This document shows, in pieces, positions 6,384 through 12,584 of a stretch of DNA of 38,920 bases. A program made the translations under genes and the position numbers. The stretch spans positions 1-38,920 of the IMG/VR virus record IMGVR_UViG_3300017963_000461, one strand, 5' to 3'. How positions within the stretch are numbered: position 1 is the stretch's first letter; each line of letters begins with the position of its first letter. The notes below the pieces were generated by a model. That model did not search any database. It saw only the letters and a list, made by a program, of their open reading frames with translations, and had not been told where the DNA came from. The stretch comes from a virus.

Positions 6384-7737
6384 CCCTAGCGCATTCGCCG
6401 CATGGGTTAGCGGCGAGTCACAAGCTGGTGTGCATGAGCAAATGCAGATCGCATGTGACCGCCACCAGCGCCTAGTACTATGGGCGCCGCCTGAGTTCGG
6501 CAAGTCAAGGCAGATAACTTTCCGCAGGCTATGCTGGGAGATCATCACAAACCCCGATATACGCATAGGCATTGTTGGCGCAAAAGACCAGCAGGCAAGA
6601 GACTTGCTGCGCGGTTTAAAGCAAACGTTAAAGCGCGCATACGTGCAAGGCGCGCCTGGCGTCTTGCTGCAAGATAGAGATGACCGCATACTTGTTGCAC
6701 GCACAATCACAGAGCCAGAGCCTACAGTACAGGCAATCGGCATTGGTGGCAGCTTCATCGGCGCACGCCTCGATCTCATTGTCATTGATGACGCTATCAA
6801 GTTTGCAGACAGCTGGAGCGGCGCAGACAGAGAGCGCAAGTACAAGTGGATCATCTCCTCCGAGTGCATGGGGCGTCTTCTCCCCAAAGCACAACTCTGG
6901 GTACTTGGCAACACATGGCACCCAGAAGATGCAATGCACAGACTTGTGGCAAGCCATGGCTTTCATGCAGAGCGCGTATATGCTGCTACAGATCCAGTAA
7001 CTCTCGAGGGCTGCACTTGGCCAGAGGTGTTCCCCAAAGAGCGCCTGGAGCAAAAGCGCAAAGACTTAGGCGGGCTGGAGTTTGCGCGGCAATACTTCCA
7101 CCAGGCTGTCAACCTAGAAAACCAGCGCTTCAAGGCTGAGTGGTTTGAGGCTGCATTTGCAAGAGGGCGCACACTGTCGCTCGAGTATGAGTACAAGTCA
7201 CTATTCCAAGTCTTCCATGGTGTAGACTATGGTGTGGGCCAGAAAGCGCACCACGATAAAACCGCAGAAGTTACACTCGAGGTGAACAAAGCCGCAGAGC
7301 GCCGCTTGCTCTGGGTAGACGGCGGACACTATCAGAGTCCAGAGATACGCGACAGGCTGCTGCGAGTACAAGACAGATACCCAGGCGTATCTATTCGGGT
7401 AGAGCACGCCGGGCAGCAAGCAATGCTTACGCCGGTGTTGCAAGAGGCTGGCGTCCATGTAGTGCCGCACAACACAACTGCTGCGAGTAAGCATGATGTC
7501 GCATGGGGCATAGAAGCGCTAGCGGTAAAGTGGGAAAGCGGGCTTTATGTGCTACCAGCGCGCAGCAAAGACAATGAGCACATACAAGCGCTGATACGTG
7601 ACTGCCTGTACTACACGCCGCAAGATCACCCAGGCGATTACCTTATGGCGCTATGGATAGCAGATAGCGGTGCTGCTTCTTTCTCGAGTGGCCCAGCAAA
7701 AACCTCACCACCTAAGAAAGTGAATATTCAGCTATGA
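6355..7737 (+). CDS. terL: Terminase large subunit
   Basis: This is the DNA-packaging motor, 460 aa. The ATPase domain has a Walker A variant APPEFGKS at residues 44-51, Walker B LIVIDD at 141-146 and a coupling motif VLGNTW. The nuclease domain starts at the conserved Asp of GVDYGVG in the C-terminal half and has further acidic residues in LWVDGG and near the end. The ATG at 6355 is used rather than the TTG one codon earlier. It overlaps terS by 29 bases and the next gene by four. The enzyme docks on the portal and cuts concatemers; headful or cos cutting cannot be told from sequence alone. Confidence 0.95.
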   Translation: MQSLLQALTDPSAFAAWVSGESQAGVHEQMQIACDRHQRLVLWAPPEFGKSRQITFRRLCWEIITNPDIRIGIVGAKDQQARDLLRGLKQTLKRAYVQGAPGVLLQDRDDRILVARTITEPEPTVQAIGIGGSFIGARLDLIVIDDAIKFADSWSGADRERKYKWIISSECMGRLLPKAQLWVLGNTWHPEDAMHRLVASHGFHAERVYAATDPVTLEGCTWPEVFPKERLEQKRKDLGGLEFARQYFHQAVNLENQRFKAEWFEAAFARGRTLSLEYEYKSLFQVFHGVDYGVGQKAHHDKTAEVTLEVNKAAERRLLWVDGGHYQSPEIRDRLLRVQDRYPGVSIRVEHAGQQAMLTPVLQEAGVHVVPHNTTAASKHDVAWGIEALAVKWESGLYVLPARSKDNEHIQALIRDCLYYTPQDHPGDYLMALWIADSGAASFSSGPAKTSPPKKVNIQL

Positions 7738-7970
7738 AAGAATTGGGCCGGATACTAGGTATTTTTTTGGGGCAGTTCTTCAGGCTATGCCTGTTAGCTC
7801 TTTTCGTTGTGGCGCTATTAGCCTTTCTGGGTGTTCAGCCCATTACATGGTACCATGTGGCCACATTGGCGATATTCACTGTAGCTATTCCAGTAGTGTT
7901 TTTGGTGCTTGTATTTCTTATCGTTTGGTGCTATCTAATGTGCAAGAGGCTCATTTCCGGGCCAGACTGA
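7734..7970 (+). CDS. Membrane protein, 78 aa, two spans
   Basis: Two long hydrophobic segments (about residues 9-35 and 42-68) are separated by a short QPITWYH loop, and a basic CKRLISGPD end follows. The ATG overlaps the terminase stop (ATGA). The topology would fit a holin, but it lies far from the lysis cassette at 29-30.7 kb, so holin is only one possibility. It opens the accessory patch of small genes. Confidence 0.65.
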   Translation: MKELGRILGIFLGQFFRLCLLALFVVALLAFLGVQPITWYHVATLAIFTVAIPVVFLVLVFLIVWCYLMCKRLISGPD

Positions 7971-7985
7971 AGAAAGGAGCAAGCA

Positions 7986-8234
7986 ATGAGTGAAGGAAAG
8001 GACAGGGTAAAGAACGGGCGCTGGCGCTCGCCAATTGGGGCCTTCAGGGATGCGGGGCGGACGCTGCACCCAGGTAGCAGAGCGTACATTGCCCATGATG
8101 GCCAGGGCTACTACTGGTGCACAGAGGAAGACAAAGCGCTTTTAAACAAGGCTGTACGCTGCATGCAGGTGACAGTAGGGCTTGATGTGCGTGGCAATCA
8201 GCACTGGCCAGATCACTTTTACCTGGGGGCTTGA
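7986..8234 (+). CDS. Hypothetical protein, 82 aa
   Basis: A GAAAGGAGC ribosome site precedes the ATG. The product has a basic N-terminus, a YIAHDGQGYYWCTEEDKALL middle that looks like a small beta hairpin plus helix, and an aromatic end. I recognise no family. It is followed after one base by the next small gene. Confidence 0.6.
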   Translation: MSEGKDRVKNGRWRSPIGAFRDAGRTLHPGSRAYIAHDGQGYYWCTEEDKALLNKAVRCMQVTVGLDVRGNQHWPDHFYLGA

Positions 8235-8235
8235 C

Positions 8236-8499
8236 ATGAAGATACTAGCTATTGCCTTAGCTATAGTTGTAGCTGTGCTCTTCGTTGTGTGTTGCTATCA
8301 ACAGGCGACGATTGAGCAGCTTGTTGACAGACTAGGGCGCTGTGTCGCTGGATTTGAGACAGCTCAAGTTGCAGGGGAGTGGTGCGCCTCGAGGCTGGGG
8401 GAGTGCGAGACAATGCATAATGAGAATCCCTTGATTCGTGTCAGGATGGACTTAGCTGCTGTGCACCCTGGGACTGGTGCTGGCATTGGGGGGGAGTGA
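8236..8499 (+). CDS. Membrane-anchored small protein, 87 aa
   Basis: A hydrophobic segment at residues 2-20 is followed by a soluble part with several Cys residues. This fits a signal-anchored periplasmic protein. The in-frame ATG at 8182 lies inside the preceding gene; the ATG at 8236 follows a GGGGG ribosome site and is preferred. It overlaps the next start. Its function is unknown. Confidence 0.55.
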   Translation: MKILAIALAIVVAVLFVVCCYQQATIEQLVDRLGRCVAGFETAQVAGEWCASRLGECETMHNENPLIRVRMDLAAVHPGTGAGIGGE

Positions 8500-9566
8500 T
8501 GGATAGGCGCTGCGAGACGTGTAGGTGGTCAACTCCATCTGGGTCACCGTGGATACGTGTTTGCCGTAGGTACCCACCAAATGCAAGCACGGTAGACAGC
8601 CTGAATGGATGGCCAGATGTGGGCGACACTCAGCATTGCGGCGAGTGGGCGGCGAGGGAGGGGGATGAGCAACCATTCGATAGTATCGAATTGTTGGAGC
8701 GGCTCGGCAAGCTGGAGGACAATCTACTGAAACTGGACAAAACGCTGGACTTGCACCGAGCGCAGCTTAGAACACAGCAGGATATTGATGATGTGTTGAG
8801 TGAGCGGATCGACAAGCAGGAAGGGAAGCTTTCCAGAACGCGGGAGTGGTGCTCTACGTTGCAGGACCAGATGTCCGGGCACGAGGGGGATAAAGATGCC
8901 AGTGTTTTTGCGAGGCTGTATAGAGCAGAGGCATGGCAGCGGGCTTTTGACCAGAGGCTGGAAAAGCTGGAGCAGCAGGTCAGCAAGCTCTATGAGTGGA
9001 CCGTTGACTACGACAAGTGCGACCACAGCTTGTATGAGCGGGTGACCGAACTGGAGCAGTGGCGCGAAGAACATGAGGACTGGGCAGCAGCAATCATGGA
9101 AGAAGTGGCCGGTGTTCAGCAGTGGCGCCGCGACATTGACCAGCGGTTTGAGAGGGCGGGGGAGAGGCTGGATAAAGTCAAGCGTGTGCGTGGGCTGGAC
9201 AGGTGTGTTACTTGTAACGGGATTGTGTGGAGCCCGGATTCGCCGTCAATTGACCCGCCAGCAAACCCAGAGCCAGCGGGCGAGGACGGGGGAGGGGAGA
9301 GGTTTGTCACGTTAGATCTCGGTGATGGGGAGCCTCCACTGGTGATTGCGGTCAGTGTCCTAGCCGCCGCCGGCTACCACAAGGCGAAGATAGGCAAGCT
9401 GTACCAGGAAAAGCCCGGCGACTGTAACGCGGTTTATTTTGAATGGAGAACCGGCGACGATGAGATCGACTGGGCATATATCCCGAAAAGGGCTGTTGTA
9501 GATGCCGGCTATCACAAGGCGGAGGAAGTGGCCAAAGTGCCGACGTTCAATGACAACGAGATTTGA
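8499..9566 (+). CDS. Zinc-motif and coiled-coil protein, 355 aa
   Basis: The N-terminus holds a Cys cluster (C5, C8, C22, C47) like those of many small phage zinc-binding proteins. A long coiled coil of charged heptads fills about residues 55-225, and a second Cys pair (CVTC) follows. The C-terminal part contains the AGYHKA motif twice. The middle has spaced EQW, QQW and REW tryptophans that suggest internal repetition. It is the largest product of the accessory patch. Structural spacer or host-interaction protein are both open; no family is recognised. The ATG overlaps the previous stop. Confidence 0.65.
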   Translation: MDRRCETCRWSTPSGSPWIRVCRRYPPNASTVDSLNGWPDVGDTQHCGEWAAREGDEQPFDSIELLERLGKLEDNLLKLDKTLDLHRAQLRTQQDIDDVLSERIDKQEGKLSRTREWCSTLQDQMSGHEGDKDASVFARLYRAEAWQRAFDQRLEKLEQQVSKLYEWTVDYDKCDHSLYERVTELEQWREEHEDWAAAIMEEVAGVQQWRRDIDQRFERAGERLDKVKRVRGLDRCVTCNGIVWSPDSPSIDPPANPEPAGEDGGGERFVTLDLGDGEPPLVIAVSVLAAAGYHKAKIGKLYQEKPGDCNAVYFEWRTGDDEIDWAYIPKRAVVDAGYHKAEEVAKVPTFNDNEI

Positions 9567-9624
9567 TTTTGACCTGGGCAGCGGCCCCGTCCTGGTGCGG
9601 GCGGCAAAGGAGGGCGAAGAGTGA
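9550..9624 (+). CDS. Possible 24-aa peptide
   Basis: A short frame overlaps the end of the coiled-coil gene and the GTG start of the next gene. Its product contains DFDLGSGPVLVRAAKEG, which resembles the DLGDGEPPLVIAV segment in the C-terminal part of the gene just upstream, so it may be a remnant of a duplicated domain or a leader peptide. It carries the ribosome site AAAGGAGGG of the next gene within its coding sequence. Confidence 0.35.
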   Translation: MTTRFDFDLGSGPVLVRAAKEGEE

Positions 9625-10202
9625 AATACATCGACAAACTCAAGCAGCTAAATGCATGCGAAGATGCGGTTGACTGGTGTGCTAACTACCCCAGCCTGGA
9701 AGAAGCCTGGCAGGCATGCCACCGTGGCGACTGGATGCTGTGGCTGATTGCGAGAGTCAACCCCGGTGAGCCAGGCAGCAGGAAGCGCAGGAAGATTGCT
9801 CGCGCAGCCGCAGATTGTGCGGAGTTGGTGCTGCCGATTTACGAGGAGCGTTACCCCGACAATGATTCGCCACGGAAGGCTATTGAAGCGGCAAAGCGTG
9901 GAGATCCAGACGAGTGTAGGGCTGCTGTCGCTGCTGCTTTCGCTGCTGCTGCTGATGCTGATGCTTCTGCTGCTGCTTATGCTGATGCTGATGCTGATGC
10001 TTCTGCTGCTGCTTATGCTGCTGCTGATGCTGCTGCTTATGCTGATGCTTATGCTGATGCTTTCGCTGCTGCTGCTTTCGCTGCTGATGCTGCTGCTGCT
10101 GATGCCAGAGAAAATACACACAAACGCTGTGCCGATATCGTGCGGAAGAACTACCCGAACCCACCACGGTGGAAGGCAAATGAGGGGGGCAGCGATGAGT
10201 GA
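9621..10202 (+). CDS. Ala-rich repeat protein, Imm5-like N-terminus
   Basis: The first 95 residues have the pattern of a family often called putative immunity protein (Imm5-like), with LEEAWQACHRGDWMLWL and a following Arg-Lys-Ala helix. Residues 100-165 are an Ala-Asp-Tyr low-complexity stretch, and the end returns to complex sequence with CADIVRKNYPNP. The GTG at 9621 overlaps the preceding stop (GTGA) and has AAAGGAGGG upstream. Such proteins are common in phages and have no firmly known role; immunity against a toxin is an annotation by homology only. The repeat tract is open in several frames, so neighbouring long frames there are shadows. Confidence 0.65.
   Translation: MKYIDKLKQLNACEDAVDWCANYPSLEEAWQACHRGDWMLWLIARVNPGEPGSRKRRKIARAAADCAELVLPIYEERYPDNDSPRKAIEAAKRGDPDECRAAVAAAFAAAADADASAAAYADADADASAAAYAAADAAAYADAYADAFAAAAFAADAAAADARENTHKRCADIVRKNYPNPPRWKANEGGSDE
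9920..10105 (+). repeat. GCTGCT/GATGCT trinucleotide-based repeat
   Basis: About 185 bases consist almost only of GCT codons mixed with GAT, TAT, TCT and TTC. The tract encodes the Ala-rich segment of the gene at 9621-10202. Codon choice is nearly uniform (GCT for Ala), which points to repeat expansion at the DNA level rather than selection on each residue. Slippage by threes would keep the frame. Confidence 0.85.
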
Positions 10203-10533
10203 ACAAGAGCTGTGCCATTGCGAGGATTACGAATACTTGCACACTGACCAGCCGTACAACGTCTGTACGCAATGCGGCTTCCGAAACATGGTGTGGGATG
10301 ACTGGGAGGTGCCGCACGAAAAGGTTGTCACGGCATGCATGCGCAACGAGAAGGTTAAGAGTGTTCTCCTCCAGTGCGTGCTGGCGGTCGAGTGGGTGGT
10401 CGGCCCCCAGCGCGTAGCTGGTAAAATGGTTGCGCGTTGCCCTTGGTGTTTATGCCCCAGGGCTGACGGCCACGCGCCAGACTGCCAGCGCCAGGCATCT
10501 CTCAAGAAAGCGGGGTGTAGCGATGAAGGATGA
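10195..10533 (+). CDS. Cys-rich zinc-motif protein, 112 aa
   Basis: The N-terminus has CHC followed by VCTQCG, and the C-terminus has CPWCLCPRADGHAPDC, so two small metal-binding knuckles are likely. The frame is open far upstream through the Ala repeat, but the ATG at 10195 overlaps the end of the preceding gene with GAGGGGGGC upstream and starts the complex sequence. Nucleic-acid or protein binding is possible; the function is unknown. Confidence 0.6.
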   Translation: MSEQELCHCEDYEYLHTDQPYNVCTQCGFRNMVWDDWEVPHEKVVTACMRNEKVKSVLLQCVLAVEWVVGPQRVAGKMVARCPWCLCPRADGHAPDCQRQASLKKAGCSDEG

Positions 10534-10783
10534 CGGAGGACCGGCGTTTCCGTTCGATGAAGTAGTCATCATGGAAAGTGGAAAGCTTAAGGGGACGCAT
10601 CAAAAAGAATGGCAAATGGGCATGTCACTGCGGGATTATTTCGCTGGCATGGCGCTGCAGACATGTGTCAGCAAAGAGTACATGGAGGTATTGTCTGCCG
10701 AGCAGATCGCGGAGATGATAGCGGAGGGCTGCTATCGCATTGCAGACGCCATGCTGGAAGAGAGGGGGCGCGATGACTCGTGA
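10523..10783 (+). CDS. Conserved phage protein (GGPAFP / MSLRDYFAG family)
   Basis: The 86-aa product has the signature GGPAFPF near the start, then MGMSLRDYFAGMALQ and a final helix YRIADAMLEER. This combination is seen in a widespread family of small phage and prophage proteins of unknown function. The start at 10523 gives the family N-terminus (MKDDGGPAFP); the longer upstream frame lies within the previous gene. Confidence 0.7.
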   Translation: MKDDGGPAFPFDEVVIMESGKLKGTHQKEWQMGMSLRDYFAGMALQTCVSKEYMEVLSAEQIAEMIAEGCYRIADAMLEERGRDDS

Positions 10784-10835
10784 CGAAATTATGGCCGCGC
10801 TGCTGGCAGTGGCGGGGAGGGAGGGGCAACCATGA
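10773..10835 (+). CDS. Possible 20-aa linking peptide
   Basis: This tiny frame overlaps the previous stop and runs into the next ATG (CCATGA). It encodes the purine-rich ribosome site GGGGAGGGAGGGG of the following gene. The same purine block ends the gene at 10832-11350 and serves the gene after it, so this peptide may be the tail remnant of a former gene, or a translational-coupling device. Confidence 0.3.
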   Translation: MTRDEIMAALLAVAGREGQP

Positions 10836-11350
10836 AAGCCTGGCACTTCGTTGCAGCGGATAAAAAGTTACGTGATGGAAGGCCATTACCAGAGCCAGGG
10901 GTTATTCTTCGTCATGAGGGCCCAATCGAGCTTTGTTCGAGCGGATTGCATGCGAGCATACGGCCAATCGATGCGCTTAGGTATGCCCCCGGGCCATATA
11001 TCTGTCGGGTAGACTGCACTGGACATTGGATAAGAAGCGATGACAAGATCGTCTGCACAGAGCGCACGATTCTTTGGGGATATGACGCAACTGCGGTATT
11101 GAGAAAATTTGCAAGGATGTGCGCGCTGGATGTCATTGAAAAGTGGAATGCGCCTGAAGTGGTGGTAAAATACTTGAAAACTGGGGACGAAGAATTGAGA
11201 GCCACAGCCGCAGACGCATCCGCATACGCATACGCAGCCGCAGCCAGGGCCGCAGCCAGGGACGCGGCCTTGGCCGCAGCCGGGGACGCGGCCTTGGACG
11301 CACAAAACAGACGTTTGTACCGCATGCTGATGGCGGGGAGGGAGGGGTGA
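10832..11350 (+). CDS. DUF7666-like protein with Ala-rich tail
   Basis: The 172-aa product begins with KAWHFVAADKKLRDG and contains CSSGLHASIRPIDALRYAPG, RVDCTGHW and a later FARMCALDVIEKWNAPEVV. This arrangement fits a phage family sometimes classed as DUF7666, in which a conserved beta-rich domain is followed by an alanine-rich tail. The tail here (about residues 125-160) is Ala-Arg-Asp-Tyr low complexity. The family name is from memory and the role is unknown. It is the second gene in the patch with a repeat-expanded Ala stretch. Confidence 0.6.
   Translation: MKAWHFVAADKKLRDGRPLPEPGVILRHEGPIELCSSGLHASIRPIDALRYAPGPYICRVDCTGHWIRSDDKIVCTERTILWGYDATAVLRKFARMCALDVIEKWNAPEVVVKYLKTGDEELRATAADASAYAYAAAARAAARDAALAAAGDAALDAQNRRLYRMLMAGREG
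11213..11302 (+). repeat. GC-rich short direct repeats in an Ala-coding tract
   Basis: The tract contains CGCAGC-type units and two exact copies of GGGACGCGGCCTTGG about 26 bases apart. It encodes the Ala-rich tail of the gene at 10832-11350. Unlike the first Ala tract, which uses GCT, this one uses GCC and GCA, so the two expansions arose separately. Confidence 0.7.
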
Positions 11351-11652
11351 TGGAAAAGTATATTGAAATATTTTTGCGAGAAAACCAACCGATGCAGAGT
11401 GAGTCAATAGCAGACTTCATGGATCGATACGTCGATTGGCTGGTGAAACGTGGGGCCTGCTGGCCGGACGGCGCAAATAGACTCCGCGCTAGGGTTGCCG
11501 CGCTGGAGGAGGCGCTACGAGACATCGCATACAACACCAGCTTGTCGGTACCGCCTGCATACGGCGGTGGGCCAGAGTGCGAGTCATCGTTCTATCGCAC
11601 AGGCCTACAACATTGTATCGGCACTGCTGCAAGAGCGCTGGAGGGGAAGTGA
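11350..11652 (+). CDS. Hypothetical protein, 100 aa
   Basis: A helical N-terminus (FLRENQPMQ, DFMDRYVDWLV) and a coiled-coil segment around LRARVAALEEALRDI are followed by a Gly-rich end with two Cys. The ATG at 11350 overlaps the previous stop and lies behind GGGGAGGGAGGGG. No family is recognised. Confidence 0.55.
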   Translation: MEKYIEIFLRENQPMQSESIADFMDRYVDWLVKRGACWPDGANRLRARVAALEEALRDIAYNTSLSVPPAYGGGPECESSFYRTGLQHCIGTAARALEGK

Positions 11653-12107
11653 TGGACAAGACAATCCGTGAACTGATGCCCTGGTTTGTGGCGCTCGTGG
11701 GGATCATCGCAGCGTTTATATTGCTCATGGTGAAGTTTGAATCATGTGGGCCGCCAGTTCTAAGCGAGCAGCGCAAGATTGCAGCAGTCAGCTCAAAGCC
11801 AAAGGGCAACCCGGATATTGTGCTCTCTGCTGAAGGCATTAGCACACTGGAGCTTGGTGAGGGTGGCCCGCGAGAGCTTACAAAGCTGCACCACTTTGAC
11901 AGTCGCAACCAAATTAAAATCAGAAAAGACATGCAGATGCTACGCAGGCACATAATAAAAAACAAGCAAAAGCTGGAGAAGAAGGGGAAGAGCAATCTTT
12001 GCACGCTTGACGGGTGCAACTGCTACAGCATCTCTTTCAGACCGAAAAGACCGCTGATGGTTTGTGACTGCAGCGAGGAAGCGAAGGCATACAATGCAAT
12101 GTTTTGA
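11652..12107 (+). CDS. Membrane-anchored protein with Cys-rich end, 151 aa
   Basis: A single hydrophobic span at about residues 10-27 is followed by a polar stalk, a basic Lys-Arg-rich helix (about 85-115) and a Cys cluster (CTLDGCNC, CDC). Most of the protein probably faces one side of the inner membrane. The start at 11652 overlaps the previous stop with GAGGGGAAG upstream. Its function is unknown. Confidence 0.6.
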   Translation: MDKTIRELMPWFVALVGIIAAFILLMVKFESCGPPVLSEQRKIAAVSSKPKGNPDIVLSAEGISTLELGEGGPRELTKLHHFDSRNQIKIRKDMQMLRRHIIKNKQKLEKKGKSNLCTLDGCNCYSISFRPKRPLMVCDCSEEAKAYNAMF

Positions 12108-12183
12108 CGCTGCCCCGCTGGTCTGGATGCTACTTATCGTGCTCGGGCTGGTGGTGATGGCCTGGGGGGCGAGGGAGAGATGA
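12094..12183 (+). CDS. Tiny membrane peptide, 29 aa
   Basis: The peptide is nearly all one hydrophobic span (WMLLIVLGLVVMAW) with a charged GARER end. It overlaps the end of the preceding gene and its own stop overlaps the next ATG (ATGA). Tight coupling on both sides supports it as real. Confidence 0.5.
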   Translation: MQCFDAAPLVWMLLIVLGLVVMAWGARER

Positions 12184-12284
12184 GTATAATTGAAGCTGTT
12201 TTTCTTTTCTTTATTTGCGCGGTTGTTGGAGCCATTGTTTCTGGCATTGGCTTGTGGTTGACAGAGTTTAAAGGAGGGCCATGA
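12180..12284 (+). CDS. Small membrane peptide, 34 aa
   Basis: One hydrophobic segment (about residues 4-26) precedes a short TEFKGGP end. The ribosome site GAGGGAGAG is strong. It is the second of two consecutive single-span peptides, and its last codons carry AAAGGAGGG, the ribosome site of the HTH gene that follows directly. Confidence 0.55.
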   Translation: MSIIEAVFLFFICAVVGAIVSGIGLWLTEFKGGP

Positions 12285-12488
12285 ATGACAGAAGAGCAGA
12301 CATACACACCAGGAGAAATTGCACAACTCGAGCGGGTAGACGTGCGCCGCGTCTACGCATGGCTCAACAAAGACCTAATCAAAGGCGCATATAGACTTCC
12401 CACCACTGAAGGCAATGATGGAGAGTGGCGCATACCAGAGTCTGCCTACTATAAATTCCTTTCAAAGCTACGCAATCAAGAACTATAA
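12285..12488 (+). CDS. Excisionase/MerR-like HTH protein, 67 aa
   Basis: The product is a small winged-helix DNA-binding protein of the helix-turn-helix 17 or excisionase type. YTPGEIAQLERVDVRRVYAWL forms the HTH, and EWRIPESAYYKFL follows as the wing and last helix. No integrase is present, so excision is unlikely; a transcription factor is the better guess. It sits just upstream of the late structural genes, a good place for a late-gene regulator. The ATG follows the previous stop without a gap. Confidence 0.75.
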   Translation: MTEEQTYTPGEIAQLERVDVRRVYAWLNKDLIKGAYRLPTTEGNDGEWRIPESAYYKFLSKLRNQEL

Positions 12489-12489
12489 T
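12461..12489 (+). promoter_or_regulatory. Candidate late promoter
   Basis: A perfect TATAAT -10 box (12484-12489) has TTCAAA (four of six matches to the -35 consensus) 17 bp upstream. It overlaps the end of the HTH gene and would drive the portal gene at 12585 through a leader of about 90 nt. The weak -35 box would fit a regulated promoter. Confidence 0.45.
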
Positions 12490-12584
12490 ACATAATCTGA
12501 CATTATCTGATATTCCCTGCCTTTCGTTGCCATTGTAATTATAGATACTACCCGCCATTCTGAAGAGAGATGGAGGGGTAGTCT

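Noticed and set aside
9648-10317. Long frames on both strands through the GCT repeat
   Set aside because: Trinucleotide repeats keep all frames open; only the 9621-10202 frame continues into complex sequence at both ends.
11133-11537. 134-codon minus-strand frame over the second Ala repeat
   Set aside because: It is an Arg-Pro-Leu low-complexity shadow of the GC repeat with no ribosome site.
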